From Paragemmobacter straminiformis (GTDB lineage: Bacteria; Pseudomonadota; Alphaproteobacteria; Rhodobacterales; Rhodobacteraceae), in NCBI RefSeq assembly GCF_014243445.1, contig NZ_JACLQD010000001.1:310001-374000 (forward strand): a stretch of 64,000 nt of DNA, read 5' to 3'. The translations under genes and the position numbers were made by a program. Shown here in pieces: positions 46,598 to 55,507 of the stretch; position 1 is the first letter of the stretch; each line of letters opens with the position of its first letter. The notes below the pieces were generated by a model, which worked only from the letters and a program-made list of their open reading frames with translations, was not told the origin of the DNA and did no database searches.

Positions 46598-47872
46598 ATG
46601 CAAACGACCTTTACCCCGGAACAGCTTGCCGACCCCTCGACCGCACGGTCGAACGAGATCTTGCGGGCCTGCGTGCATTGCGGCTTTTGCACCGCGACCT
46701 GCCCGACCTATCAGGTGCTGGGCGACGAGCTGGACAGCCCGCGCGGGCGCATCTACCTCATCAAGGAGATGCTCGAGAGCGGCCGCCCCGCCGATGCCCG
46801 CACCGTCAAGCATATCGACCGCTGTCTGGGGTGCCTTGCCTGCATGACGACATGCCCCTCGGGCGTGCATTACATGCATCTGGTCGATCACGCGCGCGCC
46901 CATATCGAGGCGACCTACCGCCGCCCCTTGGGCGAGAGGATGCTGCGCTGGATGCTGGCCAAGACCCTGCCCTACCCCATGCGCTTCCGGCTTGCGCTGG
47001 CTTTGGCAAAGCTGGGCCGTCCCTTTGCGGGGCTGATGCCCGATGCCCGCCTGCGCGCCATGCTGGCGATGGTGCCTGCCCGCATCCCCCCCGTCAGCCG
47101 CAACGACGACGCGCAAAGCTTCGCCCCCACCGCGCCGAAACGGCTGCGCGTGGCGCTGATGACGGGCTGCGCGCAAAGGGCGCTGAACACCGACATCAAC
47201 GATGCCACCCTTCGCCTGCTGCGCCGTCTGGGCTGCGAGATCGTCATTCCCCAAGGCATGGGCTGCTGCGGCGCGCTGACCCATCACATGGGGCGCGAAG
47301 GGGAAAGCCACGCTTTTGCCGCCGCCAACATCCGCGCCTTTCTCGGGGCCGGAGAGCTTGACGCCATCGTCATCAACACCAGCGGGTGCGGCACCACGGT
47401 CAAGGATTACGGCCATATGTTCCGCAGCGATCCGCTGGCCGCCGATGCGGCAAGGGTGGCGGCGCTGGCGGTGGATGTGACCGAACTTCTGGCCCGGCTC
47501 GACCTGCCGCAGGGCGCGGCCAAGGGGCTGCGCGTCGCCTATCATGCCGCCTGTTCGCTACAACACGGCCAACAGATCAAATCCACGCCGAAAGACCTGT
47601 TGAAGCGCGCGGGTTTCGAGGTGGTCGAACCCGCCGACAGCCACCTCTGCTGCGGCTCGGCCGGCACCTACAACCTGCTGCAACCCGCGATTTCGGCCGA
47701 GTTGAAAGCGCGCAAGGTGCAGACGCTCGAGGCGCGGAAACCCGATGTGATCGCTGCGGGAAACATCGGCTGCATGATGCAGATCGGCTCGGGCACGGCG
47801 GTTCCCGTGGTGCATACGGTCGAGCTGCTCGATTGGGCGACAGGCGGGCCGAAGCCCAGGGCGCTGGAATGA
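46598..47872 (+). CDS. glcF: Glycolate oxidase iron-sulfur subunit GlcF
   Basis: 424 residues. Two [4Fe-4S] ferredoxin motifs near the N-terminus (ACVHCGFCTATCPTY and CLGCLACMTTCPSG), followed by two cysteine-rich CCG domains (MGCCGALTHHMG and LCCGSAGTYNLLQP). It transfers electrons from GlcD to quinone at the membrane. It begins one base after the glcE stop, so the three subunits are co-translated. All motifs are intact. Confidence 0.95.
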   Translation: MQTTFTPEQLADPSTARSNEILRACVHCGFCTATCPTYQVLGDELDSPRGRIYLIKEMLESGRPADARTVKHIDRCLGCLACMTTCPSGVHYMHLVDHARAHIEATYRRPLGERMLRWMLAKTLPYPMRFRLALALAKLGRPFAGLMPDARLRAMLAMVPARIPPVSRNDDAQSFAPTAPKRLRVALMTGCAQRALNTDINDATLRLLRRLGCEIVIPQGMGCCGALTHHMGREGESHAFAAANIRAFLGAGELDAIVINTSGCGTTVKDYGHMFRSDPLAADAARVAALAVDVTELLARLDLPQGAAKGLRVAYHAACSLQHGQQIKSTPKDLLKRAGFEVVEPADSHLCCGSAGTYNLLQPAISAELKARKVQTLEARKPDVIAAGNIGCMMQIGSGTAVPVVHTVELLDWATGGPKPRALE

Positions 47873-47912
47873 CCGCCACATTTTCGCCCCAATCCGTTTC
47901 TACCCAAGCGCG

Positions 47913-48713
47913 ATGACATCCCTGCCCTGGGCCTTGATCGCCTGCCTTTCCCTGCCCGTCGCGGCGGGGGCGCAAGAGTTGCGCTCGCTCGCCTCGGTCG
48001 ATCAGGGGCGCGGCTGGGATGCGGTGGGGCGGATCAACATCGGCCCGAACGGCTTTTGCACCGGCACGCTGATCGAGGATGATCTGGTGCTGACCGCCGC
48101 GCATTGCCTTTACGACAAGGCGACGGGGCGGCGGGTCGACGCCTCGGAACTGACCTTCCTTGCCGGATGGCGCAACGGTCGGGCCGAAGCCTATCGCAAC
48201 GTCACCCGCGCGATGGCGCATCCCGATTACCGGCCCGACGCCAAGCCGCTCGACAGCGTGGGCAGCGACCTTGCGCTTTTGCGGCTCGATCATCCGATCC
48301 GCCTGCCGCAGGTGCAGCCCTTTGCCACCGATGCCGCCCCCGAAGCGGGTGACGAGGTGGGCATCGTCTCATACGCGCAGGACCGGTCCGAGGCCCCCTC
48401 GCTTCAGGAACTGTGCAAGATCATCGCCCGCAGGCCCGATGTGCTGGTGCTGTCCTGCGCCGTCGACTTCGGCGCTTCGGGCGCTCCGGTCTTTACCGTG
48501 CAGGACGGGCTGGTTTCGGTCGTCTCGGTCGTCTCGGCCAAGGCCGAGGTCGAGGGGCAACCCGTCTCGCTGGCCGTGCCCTTGGCCGAGGCGCTGGCAA
48601 CGCTGGAAGACGAGATGGACGCAGGCAGCCCCGCCACCCCCGGCGTGCGGGTGCTGTCGAACGGGTCGGGCGGCGCGAAATTCGTCAAGGTCGTGCCGAC
48701 CGAGTCCCCTTGA
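47913..48713 (+). CDS. Exported trypsin-like serine protease
   Basis: 266 residues with a signal peptide (cleavage about after residue 20, AAGA). The S1 triad is His64 (LTAAHC), Asp119 (SDLALLRL) and Ser189 (FGASGAPV, the GxSGxP context). No PDZ domain, so it is not a DegP-type protease; it is a simple periplasmic or secreted peptidase. It lies 40 bases after glcF on the same strand and may share its transcript, although no functional tie is evident. Its stop overlaps a possible heat-shock promoter for the next gene. Confidence 0.9.
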   Translation: MTSLPWALIACLSLPVAAGAQELRSLASVDQGRGWDAVGRINIGPNGFCTGTLIEDDLVLTAAHCLYDKATGRRVDASELTFLAGWRNGRAEAYRNVTRAMAHPDYRPDAKPLDSVGSDLALLRLDHPIRLPQVQPFATDAAPEAGDEVGIVSYAQDRSEAPSLQELCKIIARRPDVLVLSCAVDFGASGAPVFTVQDGLVSVVSVVSAKAEVEGQPVSLAVPLAEALATLEDEMDAGSPATPGVRVLSNGSGGAKFVKVVPTESP

Positions 48714-48737
48714 AAGCCGGTTTTCCTCTTCCCAAAT
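48709..48737 (+). promoter_or_regulatory. Candidate sigma-32-type promoter of hsp20
   Basis: CTTGAAA (48709-48715) and CCCAAAT (48731-48737) with 15 bases between approximate the heat-shock consensus (CTTGAAA, CCCATNT). The -35 box overlaps the TGA of the protease gene, and the hsp20 ATG follows 99 bases after the -10 box. One base of the -10 differs from consensus. Confidence 0.35.
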
Positions 48738-48835
48738 GAAGCCTGTCGCGGGGTGCCATAACGGGCCTTTCGGCATCAACCGCCCGTCCGCCTGGCGGAG
48801 GGCTTCACATAGCATCGCTCGATGGAGGATGACCC

Positions 48836-49294
48836 ATGCGTAACCTTGATTTCGCACCGCTTTACCGTGCAACCGTCGGCTTCGACCGGATCGCCGACCT
48901 GATGGACCGCGCGCTGACCGCCGATGTGGCCCAGCCGACCTATCCGCCCTACAACATCGAAAAGACCGCCGACGACGGCTACCGCATCTCGATCGCGGTC
49001 GCGGGCTTCACGCCCGAGGAACTGAACGTCGAGGTCAAGGATGGCACCCTGCTCGTCGCCGCCCGCAAGTCGGACGAGGCCGAGAGCAAGACCTACCTGC
49101 ATCGTGGCATCGCGACCCGCGCCTTCGAGCGCCGCTTCGCGCTGGCCGATCATGTCCGCGTGACGGGGGCCACGCATGAACACGGCATGCTTCACATCGA
49201 CCTTGTCCGCGAAACGCCCGAGGCGCTGAAACCCCGCCGGATCGAGATTTCGCGCGCGGGCGAAACCAAGGCGCTGGAAGCAAAGCCGAACTGA
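48836..49294 (+). CDS. Small heat-shock protein Hsp20
   Basis: 152 residues with an alpha-crystallin domain: PPYNIEKTADDGYRISIAVAGF, LLVAARKS, then the ERRFALADHVRVTGATHEHGMLHIDL stretch and a C-terminal RIEIS. It is an IbpA-like ATP-independent holdase for unfolding proteins in the cytoplasm. The N-terminus DFAPLYRATVGFDRIADLMD is also typical of the alphaproteobacterial IbpA group. A terminator follows at 49376. Confidence 0.95.
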   Translation: MRNLDFAPLYRATVGFDRIADLMDRALTADVAQPTYPPYNIEKTADDGYRISIAVAGFTPEELNVEVKDGTLLVAARKSDEAESKTYLHRGIATRAFERRFALADHVRVTGATHEHGMLHIDLVRETPEALKPRRIEISRAGETKALEAKPN

Positions 49295-49375
49295 CCGGAT
49301 CGGCCCGTTCGCGGCGCGGGCCACCCTACCGGCAGCGCCGCTGCGGCCCTGTGCCTCGCTTGCACGACACAAGAA

Positions 49376-49401
49376 AAAGGGGCGCATTCCTGCGCCCCTT
49401 T
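49376..49401. terminator. Bidirectional terminator after hsp20
   Basis: Stem AAAGGGGCGCA/TGCGCCCCTTT with loop TTCC, flanked by A-run on the left and T on the right, 82 bases after the hsp20 stop and downstream of the convergent gene ending at 49490. Confidence 0.8.
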
Positions 49402-49489
49402 GCGTTTCCGGCCCCCTTGGGGGAAGGGCCACCGGAAACCGGCTGTCCGGGGCCACAGTCCGGCCCCGGCGCCGCTGGTCATCGGGCTG

Positions 49490-50044
49490 TCAGAAGATCA
49501 GCCCATCATAGATGCCAAAGGCCCCTTCGCGCGATGCCAGACGGCCCGCCTGCCCCATGTCGGAAGCATAGGCCGAAACCGCGTTATAGGTGCCCGGACC
49601 GAAAGAGCCGTCGATCCCGCCGTAGTAATAGCCCTGCGCGGCAAGGCGGCGCTGGATGGCGCGGCGTTCCGACAGGCTGTAGCTGTTGAAAGCCTGCGCG
49701 GCGGCGGTGCGGTAGACGCTGGTCGCATAGGTCGGGCGCGGTTGGTAGACCGGCTCTTCGTAGCGGGGCTCCTCGTAGTAGCGCGGCTGGTGGTAGACGA
49801 CGCGCGGCGGCTGCTGGTAGACGGGGGGCTGCTGGTAGACGGGCGGTTGCTGGTAGACGGGCCGGTTGCGCGGCGGCAGGACGCCATAGTCCCGCAGGAC
49901 CGTGCCAAGCACGATGGTGCCGACAACGCCCTTCAGAACGTCCTGTTCGCGCTGGTCCCACGCCTTGGCGGGAAGGGCAGCCCCGAGCGCAAGGGAAAGC
50001 GCGGTCAGGGCGGTGATGGCGGTGTTCTTGACAGTGGGCAGCAT
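49490..50044 (-). CDS. Exported peptidoglycan-binding-like protein with YQQPP repeats
   Basis: 184 residues. After a signal peptide (cleavage about after AKA, residue 27) comes a short helical part, then a Tyr/Pro/Gln-rich stretch with three VYQQPP units and YEEP variants, and a C-terminal domain of the PGRP_BD type (LSERRAIQRRLAAQGYYYGGIDGSFGPGTYNAV). Such domains bind peptidoglycan, so it is probably periplasmic. The start at 50044 has GGAG upstream. No catalytic domain is present. The function is unknown, possibly cell-wall anchoring. Confidence 0.82.
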   Translation of the reverse strand: MLPTVKNTAITALTALSLALGAALPAKAWDQREQDVLKGVVGTIVLGTVLRDYGVLPPRNRPVYQQPPVYQQPPVYQQPPRVVYHQPRYYEEPRYEEPVYQPRPTYATSVYRTAAAQAFNSYSLSERRAIQRRLAAQGYYYGGIDGSFGPGTYNAVSAYASDMGQAGRLASREGAFGIYDGLIF

Positions 50045-50175
50045 GTCAAACTCCTGTTGCATGTCGGGGGCGGTCATTCGCCTTGACAGCAACATGCGAC
50101 TGCCCGCCCCGCTAGGCAAAGTCAGGGGTTTGATATGGGATAACATCCGCGATTCCAAAGGCTTGCGCAGATGCG

Positions 50176-50199
50176 AAAAGGGGGCCTCGCGGCCCCCTT
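50176..50199 (-). terminator. Terminator of the succinate-semialdehyde dehydrogenase gene
   Basis: Minus-strand stem AAGGGGGCC/GGCCCCCTT with loop GCGA, then TTC, 21 bases past the stop at 50220. Confidence 0.75.
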
Positions 50200-50219
50200 C
50201 CATTGCGGTGACACCCCGG

Positions 50220-51698
50220 TCAGACGCTGAGGCAGATGTATTTCATCTCGAGGTAATCTTCCATCCCGTGATGGCTGCCCTCGCGCCCCAGACCCGACTG
50301 CTTGACCCCGCCGAAGGGCGCGACCTCGGTCGAGATCAGGCCGGTGTTGACGCCGACCATCCCGTATTCCAGCGCCTCTTGCACGCGGGTGATGCGGCCG
50401 ATGTCGCGGGCGAAGAAATACGAGGCAAGGCCGAAGATCGTGTCATTGGCCAAAGCCACCACTTCCTCTTCCGTCTCGAACTTGAACAGCGGTGCAAGCG
50501 GGCCAAAGGTCTCTTCGTTCGTGACAAGCATCTCGGGGGTCACGCCGGTCATGATCGTCGGTTCAAAGAAAGACCCGCCCAGCGCATGGCGCTTGCCGCC
50601 GGTTTCGATCTTTGCCCCCTTGGCCAGCGCGTCGGCGATATGCTCCTCGACCTTGATCACGGCCTTGTCGTTGATCAGCGGCCCGAAGGTCACATCCTCG
50701 GACAGGCCATCGCCCACCTTGGTCTTGGCCACGGCCTCGCCCAGTTTCTTGGCAAAGGCGTCATAGACACCGGCCTGCACATAGATGCGGTTGGCGCAGA
50801 CGCAGGTCTGGCCATTGTTGCGGAACTTCGAGATCATCGCCCCCGCAACGGCGGCATCCAGATCGGCATCGTCGAACACGATGAAGGGCGCGTTGCCGCC
50901 CAGCTCCATCGAGCATTTCATCACCTGATCGGCCGCCTGCCGCAGCAGGATGCGGCCCACCTCGGTCGAGCCGGTAAAGGTCAGCTTACGCACGGCGTGG
51001 TTCTCGCAGAACTCCTTGCCGATGTCCGACGAGCGGATCGAGGTGATGACCGCGAAGATGCCCGCAGGCAGGCCCGCGCGTTCGCCCAGCACCGCCATCG
51101 CCAGCGCCGAAAGCGGCGTCTCGGCCGCGGGGCGGGCGACGAAACCGCAGCCTGCCGCCAGCGCGGGGCCGACCTTGCGGGCGATCATCGCATTGGGGAA
51201 GTTCCACGGGGTGATCGAGCCGACCACGCCGATGGGCTGCTTGATGACCGTGATGCGCTTGTCGCGCTGGTGGCCGGGAATGGTCTCGCCATAGACGCGC
51301 TTGGCCTCTTCGCCGAACCATTCGATGAACGAGGCACCATAGGCGATCTCGCCCTTGGCCTCGGCCAGCGGCTTGCCCATCTCGGCGGTCAGGATCTTTC
51401 CCAGATCGTCCTGATTGGCCATCATCAGGTCATACCACTTGCGCAGCACGGCGGCGCGTTCCTTGCCGGTGCGGGCGGCCCAGTCCTTCATCGCGGTCTG
51501 GGCGGCGGCAATGGCGCGGGCGGTCTCGGCGCGGCCAAGGTTGGGCAGGTGGCAGATCACGTCGCCCCGCGCGGGGTTCGTCACGGGAAAGGTGGTGCCA
51601 TCATCGGCATCGATCCATTGGCCCGCGACATAGGCCTTGGTCACAAGCAGGGACGGGTCTTTCAAAAGCGACGCAAGGTTGGTGACGGAATCGAGCAT
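50220..51698 (-). CDS. gabD: NAD(P)-dependent succinate-semialdehyde dehydrogenase
   Basis: 492-residue aldehyde dehydrogenase of the GabD type. The catalytic Cys299 is in [11 protein letters not shown] and the general base Glu265 in [21 protein letters not shown] and FTGSTEVGR line the cofactor site. It oxidises succinate semialdehyde to succinate. The start at 51698 has GGAGG 5 bases upstream. The usual lysine before PA in the cofactor segment (KPAxxTP) is replaced by Arg189 (ARPAAETP), which might affect the NADP/NAD preference. It is divergent from an alpha/beta hydrolase gene. Confidence 0.92.
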   Translation of the reverse strand: MLDSVTNLASLLKDPSLLVTKAYVAGQWIDADDGTTFPVTNPARGDVICHLPNLGRAETARAIAAAQTAMKDWAARTGKERAAVLRKWYDLMMANQDDLGKILTAEMGKPLAEAKGEIAYGASFIEWFGEEAKRVYGETIPGHQRDKRITVIKQPIGVVGSITPWNFPNAMIARKVGPALAAGCGFVARPAAETPLSALAMAVLGERAGLPAGIFAVITSIRSSDIGKEFCENHAVRKLTFTGSTEVGRILLRQAADQVMKCSMELGGNAPFIVFDDADLDAAVAGAMISKFRNNGQTCVCANRIYVQAGVYDAFAKKLGEAVAKTKVGDGLSEDVTFGPLINDKAVIKVEEHIADALAKGAKIETGGKRHALGGSFFEPTIMTGVTPEMLVTNEETFGPLAPLFKFETEEEVVALANDTIFGLASYFFARDIGRITRVQEALEYGMVGVNTGLISTEVAPFGGVKQSGLGREGSHHGMEDYLEMKYICLSV

Positions 51699-51808
51699 GT
51701 GGACCTCCAGCATTTCGGGTTAAGGATGGATTGCACCGCAAGACGGGTCTTGTCCAGTTGCAGGATCGCGCGCGTCGGAAATTTGATCAAAAATGGCGGG
51801 ATTCACCC

Positions 51809-52588
51809 ATGTCGCTCGATGATGATTACGCCAATGGCGCCTATATCAAGGGGGGCGACGCCTATTACCCCCGCTGGCAGCGCCAGTCGCAGGCCTTCCG
51901 CGAGGCGATGGGGCCAAGGGCGCAGCTTGGCCTTGCCTATGGCACAGGCCCGCGTCAGGCGATGGACCTGTTCCTGCCCGACACTGCGCCCAAAGGGGTG
52001 CTGGTCTTCGTGCATGGCGGCTACTGGATCGAAGGCCATCGGGACCTGTGGTCGCATCTGGCCGCAGGGGCCACGGCGCGGGGCTGGGCCTGCGCCCTGC
52101 CGTCCTATACCCTCGCCCCTGCCGCGCATATCCGCGACATGACGGCCGAGATCGCGGCGGCGGTGGCTTTGGCGGGGCAAAGGATCCGTGGCCCCGTGGT
52201 GGTGACAGGCCATTCCGCAGGCGGGCATCTGGCGGCACGGATGGGCTGCGCCGACATTGCCGCGAATGTCGTGCGGGTCGTGCCGATCTCGCCGCTGTCC
52301 GACCTCGCCCCGCTGATGCAGACGTCGATGAATGCCGACCTGCGGCTGGACGAAGCCGAATGCGCCGCCGAATCCCCCGCCCGCCTGCACCTGCGCAGCG
52401 GGACCGGGGCGCACATCTGGGTCGGCACGCAAGAGCGCCCGGCGTTTCTGTGGCATGCGCGGCTTTTGTCGGAACGCTGGGGCTGCCCCTGGACGCCCGA
52501 GGCAGGGCGGCACCATTTCGACATCATCGACGGGCTGTCCGACCCGATGTCGCCGCTGATGCGGGCCTGTCTGGACGGGCTGGGCTAG
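51809..52588 (+). CDS. Alpha/beta hydrolase (kynurenine formamidase/carboxylesterase-like)
   Basis: 259 residues with the oxyanion-hole motif HGGYW and nucleophile elbow GHSAGGH; the catalytic acid and the histidine (RHHFDIID) are towards the C-terminus. HGGYW is shared by arylformamidase-like and small esterases of this family. No signal peptide. No other tryptophan-degradation gene is nearby, so an esterase or amidase of unknown substrate is the safe reading. It is divergent from gabD. Confidence 0.87.
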   Translation: MSLDDDYANGAYIKGGDAYYPRWQRQSQAFREAMGPRAQLGLAYGTGPRQAMDLFLPDTAPKGVLVFVHGGYWIEGHRDLWSHLAAGATARGWACALPSYTLAPAAHIRDMTAEIAAAVALAGQRIRGPVVVTGHSAGGHLAARMGCADIAANVVRVVPISPLSDLAPLMQTSMNADLRLDEAECAAESPARLHLRSGTGAHIWVGTQERPAFLWHARLLSERWGCPWTPEAGRHHFDIIDGLSDPMSPLMRACLDGLG

Positions 52589-52619
52589 GGTCAAATCCGT
52601 TGGAACGGATTTGCCGCCC

Positions 52620-52949
52620 TCAACTCGACGCGTGCATCCGCTCGATATAGGCGCGCATCTCTTCGGCCTCGTGGCGCGCATCGCGCAGCCCATCCATCGC
52701 GGCGCGCAACTCGGCCTCGGTCTGGGCGATCTGGTTCAATAGCTCGGCCTCGCGCTGTTCCAGATAGAGGATCGCCTGGTCCCGCGTCTCCTCGGCCTCG
52801 TGCAGCGATTGGGCCAGACGGTCCATCTCGGCCACATCGCCGCCCGCGACACGGGTGAAACGGTGCAGCAGCCAATAGGCGAACCACCCCATGGCAAAGG
52901 CGGCCAGCAGGATGATTGCGGTCGCGGCGATGAATTCGGTGCGGTTCAT
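52620..52949 (-). CDS. Small membrane-anchored coiled-coil protein
   Basis: 109 residues: an N-terminal membrane helix (about 6-28, ATAIILLAAFAMGWFAYWLL), then a long charged coiled coil rich in Glu, Arg and Ala to the C-terminus. It follows the OmpA-family gene by 21 bases on the same strand and is probably its operon partner. Not a recognised family. A role as an inner-membrane tether or envelope spacer is inferred from form only. Confidence 0.75.
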   Translation of the reverse strand: MNRTEFIAATAIILLAAFAMGWFAYWLLHRFTRVAGGDVAEMDRLAQSLHEAEETRDQAILYLEQREAELLNQIAQTEAELRAAMDGLRDARHEAEEMRAYIERMHASS

Positions 52950-52970
52950 GGTGTCACTCTTCTGCGCACA

Positions 52971-55430
52971 TCAGTTATTCGCGGGGCGCGGCTTCGGACG
53001 CAAGGTCTTTTCCTGCGGCGCGATGGACGGGCTGGTGTCCGATGAAAAATCTGGCCCTTCCGCCACGGTCCCTGCCGGGGCGGCTTCGGCTGCCGCAGCG
53101 CCGGTTGCGGGCGCAGGCGACGGGCCAGCCGGGGCCGCCGCGATCAGGTTGAACTCGATCCGGCGGTTGGCCTCGCGGCCCTCTTCGGTTTCGTTGTCGG
53201 CGATGGGCTTTTCTTCGCCATAGCCGACCGCCTTCATCGTCGCCACATCCACGCCCTGCTGGGCCATCGCCACCAGCACGGCTTTGGCGCGGTCTTCCGA
53301 CAGACGCTTGTTGCCGCCCTCGGACCCCTGGCTGTCGGTATGGCCCGCCACCTCGATCGGAACGCCGGGGCATTTCTTCAAAAGCACCGCAAGCGCGGTG
53401 ACCAGACCTTCCGAGGCTTCGGAAATCTTCGCCTCGCCCGGTTCGAAACCGATCTTCTGCACGCGCAGAAGCGTGCCGATGTCGGCAAGGCAGGCTTCGG
53501 GCGTGGCGGGGGTGCCCAGTGCCTGCACCACGGTGCCACGGATCACCGGACCCGAGGTTGCCGCAACCGCGCCACCCTGCGGTGCCACGGGGGCCGGTTC
53601 CTCGCCGATCAGATGGAATTCGATCCGGCGGTTCGCCTCGCGTCCGGCATCGGTGGCGTTATCGGCGATGGGGCGCTCCTCGCCATAGCCGATGGCGGAC
53701 ATTTCCGACACATCGACGCGGCGGCCCTGCAACGCCACCAGCACCGCCTCGGCCCGTGCCTGCGACAGGGCCTTGTTGCCCTCCTCGCTGCCTTGCGCGT
53801 CGGTATGGCCTGAAATCTCCATCGGCAGCGCCTTGCACTGTTCAAGCGCGCTCGCCATCGCCGTCATCAGCCCCGCCGCCGATCCGTCGATCTCGGCCGA
53901 TCCCGGCTCGAAGGTGATCTTCTGCTTGGCAACCAGCGCATTGACGCGTTCCACGCATTCCTGCGGCGTGGGCAGGGCCGCCAGCGGATCGAGCTTTTCG
54001 TCATAGCGGACCGAGACCTTGAACGCCTTGCCCTGCCCCAGCTTGTTCGACAGGATCTGGCTGATGCGGTCCTTGGCCCCCTGCATGCCGGTGACGCCCG
54101 ACACCTCGACCGTATCGGCGCGGACCGACAGCTTGCCTTCGTGCAGTTGCGACAGCGCCTCAAGCCCCGCCAGCACGCGCACGGGCCAGCCCTCGGGCAA
54201 GTCGGGGTCGTTGCGGGTGGCGATGTAGACCTTTGACGAACCGAACTGCGCCTTGGCGAAATTGTCCACGGCCTTGCGCTGCATCGCATCGGTCACACGG
54301 CCACGCAATTCGACCTTGCCCGTATCGGCCAGAACGGCGGTGAATTCCGCCGGACCAGCGGGGGCGGCATCGGCCTTTTTCGGCAATTTGGCGTCGAGCG
54401 AGAACACATCGGGCAGCGCCGTCTGCAATTCGCCCACCACACGGTCGAACACATCCTGCGGCGTATCCTCGACCGCGACCAGCGAGACATCGGCATCCGA
54501 AAAGGTGATCGTCCCCGCCCCGAGGGCCGCGACGGCGGCAATCCCCGCCTCGGCCGCCTCGGCCCAGCTTGGCGTGGGCACGCCAAGGCCGACGATGCAG
54601 CCCGCCTTGCCCTCGACCCCGGCTTTGGCGGCGGCGGCAAGAATGCGGTTGCGGGCGGCTTCGGTATCGGCAGAGCAGGCATCGAACCGCGCGCCCTCGG
54701 CGTCCTTGACGAAGCGCAGGGTAAAGGGCGTCAGAACGGGGCGCGGCGCGGAAATATCGATGCTGATCTTCAGACCCGCTGGCTTGTTGCGGGCAAGCTC
54801 TGCCTCGAGACTGCGCTTCTCGGCCTCGCTGGCGGCGATGGCGGTGACCGAAACCCCGTCGGCGGCGACCGAGATCTTCGACCTTGGCAACAGCTTCAGC
54901 GCGGCGATGCCAAAGTCGAAAGCCGGCTGCCAGCCCGCAGGGGCCGGAAAGGACGAGCTTTCCAGCATGTCGGTCACCGGGATCTCTCCGGCGATGTCCG
55001 AGGCCGCCGTGGACAGCACGACCTTGGCCCCGCCCGATGGCAACAGGCCGATCAACTGGATGCCGTCATCGTTGCGCAGCATCTCGATGGAAAAGCGCGG
55101 CGCTTCGAGTTCGCGCGCGGGCGTCACCTTGAGCCGGTCGCGGATCCGGCTGGAATCGATCTGGCTGCCCACGATGTTGAGAAGGCGGAACCGCGCAGCC
55201 TCGGTCGGGGCGGTGCCGGTGATATGCACCAGCATCCCGTCGGGTTCGATGGTCGCCCAGTCGATGCCCTGCGCTGCCAGCCGCTCGGTCAGGGCGCGCT
55301 GCGACAGCGCCTCGACCGCAAGCGACGCGCCCCAACTGACCAGCACCGCCAGCAGCCCGGCAAAGGCAAAGGCCATGACGGCCAGCGCGCCTTGCGAAAA
55401 CCGTGAAAAAAACTGGGCAAATCGGGGCAT
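52971..55430 (-). CDS. OmpA-family protein with two C-terminal OmpA domains
   Basis: 819 residues. An N-terminal membrane helix (about 15-40) anchors it, with a long periplasmic middle part (40-480) that holds BON-like segments. Two OmpA-like peptidoglycan-binding domains follow: about 500-615 (FEPGSAEIDG, SGHTDAQGSEEGN, NRRIEFHL) and 655-770 (FEPGEAKI, AGHTDSQGSEGGN, NRRIEFNL). They are clear duplicates of each other. A Pro/Ala-rich tail ends the protein. It should tie the inner membrane to the peptidoglycan. Its partner is the small coiled-coil protein downstream. Confidence 0.9.
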   Translation of the reverse strand: MPRFAQFFSRFSQGALAVMAFAFAGLLAVLVSWGASLAVEALSQRALTERLAAQGIDWATIEPDGMLVHITGTAPTEAARFRLLNIVGSQIDSSRIRDRLKVTPARELEAPRFSIEMLRNDDGIQLIGLLPSGGAKVVLSTAASDIAGEIPVTDMLESSSFPAPAGWQPAFDFGIAALKLLPRSKISVAADGVSVTAIAASEAEKRSLEAELARNKPAGLKISIDISAPRPVLTPFTLRFVKDAEGARFDACSADTEAARNRILAAAAKAGVEGKAGCIVGLGVPTPSWAEAAEAGIAAVAALGAGTITFSDADVSLVAVEDTPQDVFDRVVGELQTALPDVFSLDAKLPKKADAAPAGPAEFTAVLADTGKVELRGRVTDAMQRKAVDNFAKAQFGSSKVYIATRNDPDLPEGWPVRVLAGLEALSQLHEGKLSVRADTVEVSGVTGMQGAKDRISQILSNKLGQGKAFKVSVRYDEKLDPLAALPTPQECVERVNALVAKQKITFEPGSAEIDGSAAGLMTAMASALEQCKALPMEISGHTDAQGSEEGNKALSQARAEAVLVALQGRRVDVSEMSAIGYGEERPIADNATDAGREANRRIEFHLIGEEPAPVAPQGGAVAATSGPVIRGTVVQALGTPATPEACLADIGTLLRVQKIGFEPGEAKISEASEGLVTALAVLLKKCPGVPIEVAGHTDSQGSEGGNKRLSEDRAKAVLVAMAQQGVDVATMKAVGYGEEKPIADNETEEGREANRRIEFNLIAAAPAGPSPAPATGAAAAEAAPAGTVAEGPDFSSDTSPSIAPQEKTLRPKPRPANN

Positions 55431-55507
55431 AGGGCGGCTTTCGCTATTCTTGGGGCGGCGATTCCCGCGTCCCCGCGATGCTTACGGCCCCCGCCCGCGC
55501 CGATCAA

